Shown here piece by piece: positions 12,516 to 23,459 of a stretch of 64,000 nucleotides of DNA (the first letter of the stretch is position 1; the number at the start of each line of letters is the position of its first letter). The DNA is taken from the NCBI GenBank assembly GCA_963693285.1, contig OY848918.1, forward strand, positions 20,967,484 to 21,031,483, read 5' to 3'. Both the position numbers and the translations under genes were made by a program. The notes under the pieces are model-generated. The model did not search any database, was not told where the DNA came from, and saw nothing but the letters and a program-made list of their open reading frames with translations. The stretch comes from Xestospongia muta. Taxonomy: Eukaryota; Porifera; Demospongiae; Haplosclerida; Petrosiidae.

Positions 12516-15500
12516 ATGTCTCTAGAAGATCTAGTAAGTCTATAATCTTTCTATTACTATGTCATTATCCCTATATATCACTGTGATACTAACTAAACTC
12601 ACATATCAGTGTTATTGTATAGACAGAATATCTTTCTAAAAGATGGTCTTTTAGTTATAAGGGCTGATCTGTATACTCACTATACTACACTACATGATAC
12701 ATGTTGTCTTTATAATAGAATGTACAACTGCTCTGGGCAGCTTTAGATGGAAACATTGAAGTAGTCAAATCTACTATTGAACAAGGTGCTGATGTAAACT
12801 GTCATTCAAACTATGTAAGTTACTAGCTCTCAATATTTAAGTATATATCTAAAACAGTAAAGCCTATTTTTCATATACAGTGTGTTTTTATAAATAAGTC
12901 TAAGATCCAATAATTATCATATCACTACACACTGTATCATCATTATAGTATGATGTTGGTTGAGCTATAATACATGAGATGGTCTAGTCTCGTCCCCAGA
13001 CCTACTCACAAGCTAAAATAGGTCTGATTACACGAGTTGATTTTTGTGACCCCTACTTTAGCTTGCAAGTAGGTCTGGAGATGAGACTAGGGATGGTTTA
13101 AATTAAATATCACAAATCCCTGTGTGATTTTAATCAATAGTGTAAGAGTTTTTTCATTTTCTGTGTCATCTCCTAACAATAAAAAGTGTTAATATTACTG
13201 ACATGATGTGTACATTTGTTGATCTAATAACAATGTTACTGAATTATTCTAACAGAGCCAGTCTATATCTATCATATAACACAAACTTATGAAGGACAAT
13301 ATTTTTTATGAATTTACTTTTAACATAGCATTCGCAAAATAAATTTTCTGGAATTATTGCAAGATTTTATGCCATGCTCATATTTACTCACTCACTGTCC
13401 TCATAAGTTTACAATCTACCAGAATGCTAATAAAACTCTGATAAGTATAGTTTTTTAAAGTATCAAACAGAAACCTTGATTCTGATTGTATCAACAAGTT
13501 GTATACATACATACCTAACTATGGTCTATTTTTATATAGAGTCCTTAGGGTTATTGTATTCCAGCATTTAAATTTGAGAAACAATTAGTAGACACAATTA
13601 ATTATAACATTAGAGAGATTGTGGTAACATATAGGAAATGGTAAGTTTAGTAAAATGTTCTTCATTTGCCAAAATGTTTTCCTCCAGCATTTTAATTAAA
13701 GACATGACAATAGACAGAACAATTCATTGTTATTTAAATTTGCCAAAGTTTATTTTATATCTATATGATCTCCTTCCACAATTACCTATTACATGTGTTA
13801 CATTTAGCTGTGTATTGCCACATAAACAAATCTATTCGCTGGTTCACACTTTATATAATAACAATATTCATAACCTACTAATAATTTGATTAAGAATATT
13901 ATGACAATGAATAAGATTAAGTTTGTAATTTTAATAACAAGAGTGACCTTTTATATTCAGAGGTTAAACCAGTATGTTGTATATTTTATGATTACAAGCA
14001 AAACATATAATGCTAACATATCCACAGACTACTAAATGAAATGTTGGTACAGTAAATAATGTTAGAAGTCTCTTAGCTAGAGAGGTATTATAGTTAATAA
14101 GAGACATTTTTGACTTTATTTTGTCGGAACAAGTAATAGGGAGATATTAGAACAGCTAAAAATTTCAAAAAGTATTAGACTAGTATGGTGTTCTTGTCCC
14201 TTTGCTTAGAGAGGATGAGTCTAGAGACAAAAGCATAATTCATATTTTCATAATTCCCTCATTAATGAGTTACATGATACACTTCCTGGTATGTTCATAA
14301 TTAAGTTTATATGTTCATATCATTGTCTCTTCTTAAACAAGCATGTGTCGTTTATAATCCCACTCTCCACGAATTCTTGCTCACTATAAAAGGGGGGTGG
14401 GCTGCCCAGAAGAATATGATGCCTACCAAAGAGTGAGATGGCGGCAATATTCAAACCTAGAAATTGTTCTAGATAGTAGCCATACCAACCTGAACAACCC
14501 ATGCAAAACATCTATAATAGTTAGCTCTAGGTACAAACACGTGTTATGTCAATTACGCAGTTCATAATATTAGATAATAACTTTTATTGCTGTACTGAAT
14601 TATACATGACAGAATCAAAGATGCCTGACACAAGACCATAGTTGTCTAAATCAGATTGCCCAGCAGGAGTTAGAACTTTTCTAACATGGTCCAACCTTCT
14701 CTTGAACACCTTTCTTCCCCTCAAGACTGTCAAAGTCGATCACAAGAGAAAGTCTTACATGTTTTCTACTGTTCACCATTTCACTACAGAAACTTACACA
14801 TATCCAAAAAAATGGGAATATCTGCACTGAACATACGCATAATATTAATTAAGCAGCTGTTGCAACAGCTACAGGAAGTGCATATTATTATGTAAACAGA
14901 AAAAGAAACACAGCTTCCATTTTTTGATATTGAAAAGTTTTGTGTGTGCCATTTTGTGGGCAGCCCAGCCCCTTTCATACTGCGCATGCTCGTTTAAGCT
15001 GATAATTCCTTCATGAATGAATAGCAAACATTATAATTATACATCAATCATAGGAATTTAGAGAATATATTAAATGTTTCCAAACTTGGGAAAACTACAC
15101 ATGTTGCTCAAAAACATTTTGACCTAGTGATTGTATGCATGTATTATATATTGAATGTATACTATACCTGTATCCAGGAAGAACAATAATGAAAGTACCT
15201 GGATACCAATTTTTTAGCATAATTGTACAAAAAATTGCCCAGCAACCACATATACAAAATAGTCTATTCAAAATATTTTAATATGGTATAGCGGATTTTT
15301 TTTTTGGGGGGGGGGAGCAAAATTTTTGTGAACATCAAATTTTTTTTTAGTTCATGGTAAAAATTTTGTGGTCAAGCGATCTAGTCCAAACCACATCCCC
15401 TTACACATGAGGTGTACAAATGGTGTGCTTCAAAATTCAAGTAATAATATGAGGCTACCACCAGTACAAAGGTATCTGGGATGCTAAATTTGGGGAACAA

Positions 15501-18500
15501 CTTGAGTGCCAAAGAGAGACGAGTTGGCAGCTACAATCGAAGTTGATGATACAGATTGTGCTAAAGGGCCACGTGGATCGGTAGTTTGTTTTTTTTCTCT
15601 CTTGAAGTATCGAAATAAGGCCATACTGAATCTAAGACTCACTGATCAACAATGTGATAACGTGCATGCAACCACATGTACGCATGAATGGGTGTGGCGC
15701 ATTTCATCTAATTAACTTTCGTGAATAAATATTTTGTGGTTTGTTTCTCAGCCACAAAAACCATGAAAATTTCCCCCTCCCCCCCCCCCCCCCAAAAAAA
15801 TCCTTGCTATATGGTACAGCATGTGTAGTTTTGTCAAATAACATAACAAATGTCATATTAAGTACATGTAAGTCTATCAGTATCAGTACAGTAGAATATT
15901 GTACCCCTGAATAATGGAAACCTCATTTACAATGACAAATTGTGTGGTTGGAATGAATTCCCATGTAATACACATTACTTGATGACTCAGAAAATATGGA
16001 AACCTTTTGTATTATATAATAAATGCTTTTTACGAGTCATTGTAGCAAAGAGTCATCACTTTTAATGATATTATATTATAAATAATTATGTTAACAGCTT
16101 CTTGTAATAATTTTATTACTATATATAAACAGAAGCTTAGAATGTTATATAACAGTTACTCTAGTAACACAAACTATCTCTACAATTATACAAGGAAATA
16201 ATATAACAAAGTTTTTATATGTTAAGTTATAGTTTCTAATACATGGCAGTGTTTTTACACTCAGTCTATAAGTATGATGTACCAGTGATTTGTAATGTAT
16301 GTTGTACTGTCTTCATTGTTGTCATCAGATAAAGATAACTATGATAGTCATTAAGTCATATGTCCAGCCAGTGTCATTGTTTGATGGCTGGTACATGTTG
16401 TAAATAGAGTCTCTTTACTTCCCTAATCAAGAGTATATTTATATGATATAATTTCCTTAATAATTATTGATACTATATATGAACAAATACATACTGTGAA
16501 TAATAAATGCACATACTTAAAACTGATTGACAAAAGAAATTTTGCCATTAACAACCAACTGACAAAGTAGGGCATTGTATAGAATGTGATCTCTATAATA
16601 AGATATATACTTTATATTACGTAACTATCATGAGTGTATCTCTTATTTATTCATGTTTTCTACACTTATCACATTAGTCCCAGCTTATATCCTGATTACC
16701 TCAAGAATACATTTATGGCTTGTAGAGTACATCCTTTTGCTTGATAAGCACTATTTTACTGACATATAGTATACACTTACATGATCTATTTTACATATGA
16801 GAGGTGTCTAAAGCCATAAAAGTTGTAAAATTTTGATTTATATACAGTTCTAATTACAAAACATGATCTCAGTGTCTACATGACAATTAATGAACAATTA
16901 CATGTTTTCAGAGTTAAGTTTTAAATATGATGTTTTCAATCCAACTTGACTGAAAACCCACCAATATCACCTCATCAAGTGTTAGCTTTCTCAGTAGTCT
17001 TTAAAAGTTACAAACATTGTTGTAAATGGACACATATGTAATTAATATTGTCTTTATAACAGTAAATAGACTCATTACTTGCTGTGTTTGTCAGAGGTAA
17101 ACATACAAGGATTAATTTCTATAAATCATATATGTCAATAGTATAAAGGATACAATGTAGTCATAATTACATAGATACAAGCTTTCAATGTAGTACAAAT
17201 ACAATATCACATAATCAGTAATTAGTGTGTATAACCATACTGTGATACAATTTAAAGTAGTAGTCAACAATGTGACATAGTGTACCAGTACAGTCTATGT
17301 ACATGTATTTCTTTGTATTGTGTTATTAATGTTGTCTATATCTTTTAGGACAAGTGGACTCCTTTGCACTGTGCTGCAATGTATGGAAAGACTGAAGTTG
17401 CTACAGTTTTAATTAAAAGTGGAGCTAATCTTAACGCTGTCTCTAAGGTTAGTATCAAATATTTACTATGCTACATACTAGTGATGTGTCCATTACAGTC
17501 TCAATGTAATCAACTTCCATTATTACAATATTGGATCATTTAAACATTATCATTGTATTTACTTCAACAAAAGCACAGTACCAATTTATTTCCTTAGAAG
17601 GCTTAAACTAACAATGAAATGGAAGTAAATATGCTCTTTCAATGTGTTAGTGAATTCTGTCATTTTTATAGTTTTCACATACAATTTCTTGTAGGATCAA
17701 GAATGCTTTTAGAATCTAGATACACCTCTTTGCAGTTAAAGTGTGAAAAGACTAATGTGATTTCGAAAGTTCAGCATGAACACAAAGCCTTGTACAACAC
17801 AAAATTGTTTGCTTTGACAGAATGCTTTATGTTACAAGCTTAAAGTATCTCATATAGTTGTAGCTACCATAGGTGAGATGTATCTCCAAGAATGTATCTC
17901 TCGTTATAAAATTTGATGACAATCATCAAGTCAGGTCAATATTGGGAGAATTTTTACAGATTTCGTATCCATCGAACAAATTGATTGGTTGAGTTAAGCT
18001 ACCCAGTCATGTAAATAACTCAGCCTTTTTACGTGCTATACGTATGGAACCTGCACGAATCAATTCAGCTTACAAATGCGCATTTTATAAATACAATGTG
18101 GCTCTCTAGTGCTACAAAAAAGTAACAACTATAAACTCCATTATTTTCAACGGCATACTTTCATCATACTTCAAATTCCACACCTTCGAGTAACACTATT
18201 CATCTTAAGAAGTCAGCCGTGTGTCACGTGTCATTTCAAAATTACAGTTCTAATTAAATGAACAGATGTTCTATTATAACAATCATTAATTCATTATTAT
18301 TAAAATAATAATCAGGTCTTGTCTTTTGCAATTTAAGACAGCTGTAAAGCCACCATAGTTCTTAAAAGAACCTTTTAACAATGGAGGAAGAATGAGAATG
18401 CATAGAAATATTCGTCATCAAAACTATCTCAATGCTGGCACATAAACTCTTGTGGTATCAGCAGTTTATGTACAAGGTTCTTGAGTCCATTGATGTCTGT

Positions 18501-20553
18501 TGAGTTTCTTGAAATAGTCATAGACGTTCACAACAACCTCCTTTTTTGTGACCTCAGTCTTTTTTCCCTTTGCATCTTCATGAGCATGAGAGAAAATGTG
18601 GTCTGTTCACATGACATTCACATGAACAAATAATGAATAACGCTAAAATGTACTTCAGTGCTAAGTACATATAAGCCATATATTATAAAATGAAATGATC
18701 ATAAATACTGACAATTATTTTTTACAGGAAAATAATACTCCTCTTCATTTTGCTGCTTACAAAAGCCGTTTTGATATAGCTGATGTGCTAATAAAATCTG
18801 GTGCATTATTGGATGCCATTAACATTGTAAGTGTCTTCATTATTAAACATGTTGTTATTATACATGACTGTATTTTGTATGTAATGTTGTTATTAATTTA
18901 TGTAATTATGTAGTTATTTGTGGTTTTGTCACTTCATATAACTACATATTATCACAATATAAACAAAATGGCTACATTTACTATAACCCTAGCATTAACT
19001 AGTCGCTATTTTAATTAGTTGTAGTCTATTATATAAGCTAAATTGTTTGACACTCTCAGTAGCAACAAAGCTAATATACAGGACACTGTTTATTTCTTTG
19101 AATAATATGCTCTGTCATTTCATATTGAGAGGTTTGTGTGATAAGATTTTCTGTTTGTCAATAATTTTAATACGTTTACATAAGAAGTGTATCTTTCAAA
19201 CTACTGTTCATATCTATCATAATGATAACATATTAATAGCAAGTAACAACAACAAATGATACAGTACATCACTCACAAAATCATTAACTCACTATTACCA
19301 CAACCAACTATTTAGTGTGTTTCTGTCATTTCTTACACCAAACTTCTTGTATACAATCAATAAACATTGCATTGTGTATTGTGAAACATACACCTGAGAC
19401 ATATTAACATGTGACCATAAATATGATAATTGTACCTAACGTGTAAACAAGTGCTTGCATTGAAAGCATTGCTATGTGCCCATCTTGAACAAGAAGTCAA
19501 TGGAATTTCGTTATCATAAGGCTAATCATTGAGCTTCTGATATACCAAATTTAGTGACTTACTCTTCAAGGTATTACTTTAGACACTCCATTTATGTAAC
19601 AAAGCAACTATTTATATGCAAGCATTCACTCTAAACTCGTTTGTGCGTTACATACCATTTTTGTATTTTTGGTCACATATGGTCTTAATAGTTGTCAGTG
19701 TTATTACTTTAGACACTCCATTTATGTAATAATTGAAAATGGATTTTAATTATGTATAAGAATGTTGTCATAGATATTATGACTTTTGTGCATGTGTCAT
19801 CATCCATTGTCATGTATCCATTTGAACACATTAAGTCATTGTAGTAATTTGTAAGTTGTGAAAATGAAGTTAGTTAAAGTAAAAACATATGTTAAGTAGT
19901 GTTCTAAAATTGATGATAAGAAGTTTATCAGACAATAAATGCTGTAATTATGTTTATTTACTGTATATCATATATAATAATATCTTTGAGTTAATGATGC
20001 TAATGGCTTTAATGATGTACTCCTGTTTACATACATTTTTTAACAAAAAGGCTCCTCATTGTGTAGTTATGAGGTATAAATATACAACATTAGTAAGCAA
20101 CACATCATGTTGTAGGAGTTAACATAGTTAATATCAGTAATAATACATAGTTATAATATACTTGATGTAATGAGTAGATACTTTGTGTACATAATATAAT
20201 GATAATTTGACTGGAAAGATATGTCCTATGTTTTCATATATTATGTGTATGATTATTATATAAATTAATAAATGGGTTATTAGTAAACACTAACATTATT
20301 GTTTTTATTATAATATCAATAACAATTAGATATAACGCTTAATATAAGTGATATTATTTCATTACATAGCATGGTGACACACCATTACATGACGCATGCT
20401 CTAGGGGTGAACTGGAATGTATCAAATTACTCTTATCTAATGGAGCTGATGCTACCATTAAGAACAATGAAGGTGAAACAGCTGCAGACAGAGTTAAACC
20501 TGATGACAAGAACAGAGCTACTATATTACATTTGATTGAAGAAGCCAAAAAAG
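12516..20553 (+). CDS. Ankyrin-repeat protein gene 1 (paralogue of gene 2, lacks visible Roc-COR/death exons)
   Basis: Exon model: 12516-12533, 12719-12814, 17349-17447, 18728-18826 and 20370-20553. Introns have GT donors and AG acceptors. The first encodes MSLEDL and the next four each encode one ankyrin unit of 32-33 codons in phase 0, with the TPLHxAA signature in three of them; the last exon adds a linker (IKNNEGETAADRVKPDD). Ankyrin repeats bind protein partners, so this is probably a cytosolic recognition module. Every exon has a close counterpart in gene 2. Gene 2's third exon has no counterpart here and its ankyrin exons 5 and 6 are represented by one exon. The last exon ends in phase 1 exactly as in gene 2 (184 bases in both), but no P-loop exon follows before the opposite-strand gene. 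The product is therefore truncated (stop two codons past the exon if unspliced) or continues into the exon proposed at 20812. Real exons: fairly sure; complete gene: unsure. Confidence 0.75.
12984..13090. mobile_element. 107-bp hairpin MITE in gene 1 intron 2
   Basis: Inverted ends begin CTAGTCTCGTCCCCAGACC and finish with the near-complement ending GAGACTAG. 'GATGGT' occurs on both flanks. A copy occupies the matching place in gene 2 (26242-26348), so the insertion predates the gene duplication. Confidence 0.8.
13091..14330. other. Gene 1 intron 2, part collinear with gene 2 intron 2
   Basis: No exon is seen. The sequence to about 14230 aligns base by base with gene 2 intron 2 to about 27475, with small indels. 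The similarity ends shortly before a transposable element at 14332. Confidence 0.8.
14332..14998. mobile_element. ~670-bp nonautonomous element with inverted ends
   Basis: The left end (cttaaacaagcatg, then aaaggggggtgggctgccca at about 14388-14407) is mirrored at the right end (tgggcagcccagcccctttc at about 14956-14975, then catgctcgtttaag to 14998). Short frames inside have no recognisable protein character. It lies in gene 1 intron 2 and is absent from gene 2, so it probably inserted after the duplication. No clear target-site duplication was seen. Confidence 0.65.
15287..15811. mobile_element. ~525-bp element with poly-T/G inverted ends
   Basis: The left end, tatagcggattttt followed by a G run, is mirrored at the right by a C run followed by aaaaaaatccttgctata. 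The internal sequence has higher GC and a short frame at 15506-15715 with no recognised motif. TA at both edges is compatible with a TA-targeting element, but this is inference. It lies in gene 1 intron 2. Confidence 0.6.
15812..17348. other. Rest of gene 1 intron 2
   Basis: AT-rich with no exon seen. The final stretch from about 17235 aligns with the sequence before gene 2 exon 4 (from about 28585). The ankyrin exon that precedes this point in gene 2 (28448-28546) is missing. Confidence 0.6.
17590..18290. repeat. Intronic repeat shared with gene 2 introns
   Basis: Aligns with 29480-29860 plus 29990-30300, with 30405-30720, and in part with 31650-32060. Shared landmarks are 'gttgagttaagctacccag', 'cacgaatcaattcagctt' and 'cttaagaagtcagcc'. 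Translation of the shared part shows no convincing protein. Confidence 0.7.
18465..18607 (-). pseudogene. Short transposase-like coding remnant in gene 1 intron 3
   Basis: About 46 open minus-strand codons read HIFSHAHEDAKGKK..., then a VVVNVYDYFKKLN stretch, and stop at TAA 18467-18465. The NVYxYF pattern resembles N-terminal helix-turn-helix regions of some animal transposase-derived proteins; this match is from memory and weak. No start codon or flanking frame is preserved. Confidence 0.3.
18827..20369. other. Gene 1 intron 4
   Basis: AT-rich. The first part resembles gene 2 sequence after exons 5 and 6 (for example 29263-29345 and 31433-31515). No coding exon recognised. Confidence 0.5.
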
Positions 20554-20811
20554 GTATTGTAATTCATCACAATAGACATGTACTTATAGTGTAAGTGATA
20601 CTAGTATATGAGTATGAATATCTTATGATACTACTGCCTCCACAATTTAGCTAATTAAATAGATCATAACTATGTTACTACATACTTGTAATGACATCTT
20701 TAGTATTTTTTAATGTCAGTATATTTTGATGTTACATTATGATACATATATTAGTAACATATGTATAGTATTGATCTCTAAAGCTTGATAACAAACAAAA
20801 CATACTTGTAG

Positions 20812-21080
20812 ATTATGTACAAGAAAACAATGATGATGGTCATTTATTAGAATGCATTATTAACTATTATATAGTATTACAAAACATAGGCACACATTAT
20901 GTCATCTTTTGTCATCTTCAACACCTTGATATAACTGATATTATAATATGGTCATTTGGAATTAGAATTATAGCTAATCACAATACAGTGAACAGCAAGT
21001 TAGCATGTAAGCTACCACAACTCAAAATTTGTTCCACAAGCATTTTATACAGAAATGCACTCTCTGTGGCTTGTTTATGA
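20812..21080 (+). CDS. Candidate alternative terminal exon of gene 1
   Basis: A splice acceptor (cttgtag) ends at 20811. The following sequence is open in the phase left by the preceding ankyrin exon: G|AT gives Asp, then 88 codons to TGA at 21078-21080. It begins DYVQENNDDGHLLECIINYY and has no ATG. Gene 2's Roc-COR exon also starts with D-Y at the same phase, but nothing further is alike. The frame is longer than expected by chance at this base composition (roughly one in a thousand for any one start). No domain is recognised. If real, gene 1 would encode about 254 residues. An internal gtaagc at about 21007 could be a further donor. Confidence 0.35.
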
Positions 21081-21192
21081 GTAAGATAGCAATGACAGTT
21101 AGATGTCACATGTTATCTGATAGATATAAAAACTTTGAACTATAATGATATGAATAGCTAATTGCTGTGACAATGTATTACATATTCTGATT

Positions 21193-21196
<4 letters not shown>

Positions 21197-21229
<33 letters not shown>

Positions 21230-21232
21230 TTA
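21197..21232. repeat. (CT)n microsatellite
   Basis: Short CT tract interrupted by TTT, lying between gene 1 and the convergent minus-strand gene. Confidence 0.9.
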
Positions 21233-21978
21233 GTCCTAAAAGTCATATTACTAAAACCTGTGACTAGATAAAAGTCAAGATTCTTGAAGCAAGAGATACT
21301 TCTATGTTAGTACACCTAAAAAGTAAACAGGAACTGCATCATTGGAGAGCACAGAAACATAGAAACTCTAATTTATCATCCTTTGTATCATGGACTTGTA
21401 AATGGAGAGAATTTCAAGACCGAAACAATAGTGTCAACAATGATAATGATGCTCTTTAAACCATATCCTTATTGCATTATGCAATTTTTTTTAAAATTAA
21501 TAATATTATATTAAGAGTTAATCACCAACCATGTGGTTACAGTCAAGCATTCTTGTGGCTTTAGCTTGTATTCAGATTTTATAGTAAACAAAACACTTCA
21601 ATCAGTTATTAATTAGAGTAACATCATATGGTTAGACCACTATGGCTCTCAGCTTTAATAATGACCAGGTTTTCAGGCGCTATTTGGTGATATTTAAAAC
21701 ATGGATTGTAGAGTGTCCCACAAAGTACAAGAAATATTATGCCTGCTGAGAATAATCAAAAATCAAATTTAAAATAAATATTGTGTCAAAACATGTACAT
21801 GTACCCAATATGTAGATACACAAACAAATAGCAAATTATTAAAGTTATGTAATATTATAAATAGGTTACATAATGACTAAATACAATAGAAACTACAAGG
21901 AATAGCACTAGTTAAACTATTTTCCTTGTGCATGTATAATAATGACACTAAGAGTAGCTATATACTTTTATGAAGGAT
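21233..21978. other. Intergenic region between convergent genes
   Basis: No coding sequence recognised. An AATAAA at about 21775 on the plus strand could serve the upstream gene. Confidence 0.4.
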
Positions 21979-21984
21979 TTTATT
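21979..21984 (-). terminator. Polyadenylation signal of the minus-strand membrane-protein gene
   Basis: AATAAA on the minus strand, 43 bases after the TGA stop at 22029-22027. The placement is normal for an animal 3' UTR, though very short. Confidence 0.6.
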
Positions 21985-22026
21985 GCATATAAAAATATAT
22001 CTTCATTAGTGGTTTTGTCAATTCCA

Positions 22027-23388
22027 TCAAACTAAATCAGCCTCTAATGGTTCTTCCTCCAACCAATCATGTTGAGTCATAAATAGATTAGATGCAATAG
22101 GTGCTTTCTCAGCTCTATATATGGGTGGGGCTGCAATTATGTTCACATCATGAGGCTTGTGACTAGTAGTAGATGAAAGTGGCAAAACGGGACTGTCAGG
22201 AATAGGTTTAAAAGTAAAGTCATCAACTTGTTCTCTGAGGACAGATGCAGGAGTTGACTAAAAAAAACAAAGAAATGTGTACATGTTATTGCATGATGGT
22301 TTCATAAGTAAGAATATAATAAATGAACTATGTTATTGATACCAAAACTATTTGCAGAGTCTATACTTTTATTAAAAACATGTTCATTGTCTTTGAATTC
22401 AATAGTTATTTATAAAGTTCACAAATATGTAAGAGATGTTTAGGGCTTCCTTGCCAGAAAATGTCAAGTAAAAATAATAGATTGGTAGTATTGTACATTT
22501 ACAGTTACACAAACTAATATTGGTATGTAGATATTATTTACTAACCTGTGACACTCTTTTCTTTAGCTCTTGTAATTTATCCATTGGAACTGCTACAACA
22601 TTGTTTGGATCTATTGAGAGATGTCTTTTTGCACGGAATTTAGCACGCCATGCATTAGCAATGTTTGCTGGAGAATAATTAACAACAGTAGGATTACTAA
22701 TGGATTCATGTCTGTCCTGATCATCTTCTTTACTACTTATTCGAGCCATAGCATTTTCTACAATTGCAACCATACGTGGCTGGTTATCTTCTTTTAGTTT
22801 ACTGGTTACTTTTCCAGAGACATCTTTAAATGTTAACCTGTGTTTTTTACTATCAGTTTCACTAGAGTTTATAAGCTCTTCCATTCTCTCTTTTACATCC
22901 TCTTGTGTAGCTTTGACATGTGAATTAAAGTCTTCTAGCCTTTCCTTAAGACTGGTCCTTCGAGTTGATGTTGGCGAGGCACTTTCTGTTTTTTTAATGT
23001 TGTCCAAAAGGTTAGGGAAATTTGTTCCAAATGTTTGTTCCAGATAGTAGTTTTGTAGGACTGGGAACATAAACAAACTAGCCACTGAATAGACACAAAA
23101 TCCAGACATGATTAAAATGGGAGTGTCCTGTTGAAAACAGACTGTTCCTAAAGCACAAAGGAAATGATGTCATTGAACATTAAATTGATATATCTATTAA
23201 ATAAAATGTTATACTTTACAATATCTAATTACGCTTAAAGCTTATACACTCATTCACCTAACAATAGTCCGTATGCAAAGAATATAATAGGTAAATATAA
23301 CCTCCACACAATAGTACTTTGTTTACTAGCTCTAGCTTCAAGAACAGACCAACGAGTGAACCAGTTTGCTTTACTAGCATGAACGTTT
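22027..23388 (-). CDS. Membrane protein with long charged C-terminal tail, 3' exons only
   Basis: Minus-strand exons: 23388-23258 (131 bases), 23147-22546 (602) and 22257-22027 (231, ending in TGA). Junction phases fit throughout: donors gtgaat and gttagt, acceptors ctttag and ttttag, with a split Gly codon at the first junction. The joined frame has two hydrophobic segments. One spans the first junction (WRLYLPIIFFAYGLLLG); the second is in the middle exon (MSGFCVYSVASLFMF). After them comes a long polar, charged tail with coiled-coil-like stretches (LKERLEDFNSHV, VKERMEELINSS) and an acidic C-terminus (WLEEEPLEADLV). At least about 320 residues are encoded. The exon at 23388 starts mid-codon, so 5' exons remain unfound upstream (higher coordinates). 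I do not recognise the family. The Met at 23109 is probably internal, because the frame runs upstream through it to the acceptor. Confidence 0.75.
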
Positions 23389-23391
23389 CTG

Positions 23392-23425
23392 TGTGTGAGT
23401 ATATGGGTGTGTGTGTGTATGTGTA
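23392..23425. repeat. (GT)n-rich tract at the membrane gene's acceptor
   Basis: GT/GTAT-rich sequence, which is CA-rich on the minus strand, immediately upstream of the acceptor for exon 23388-23258. It replaces a normal pyrimidine tract. Confidence 0.6.
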
Positions 23426-23459
23426 TGAGAGAAAAACGAGAGAGAGAAAGAGGGAAAAG

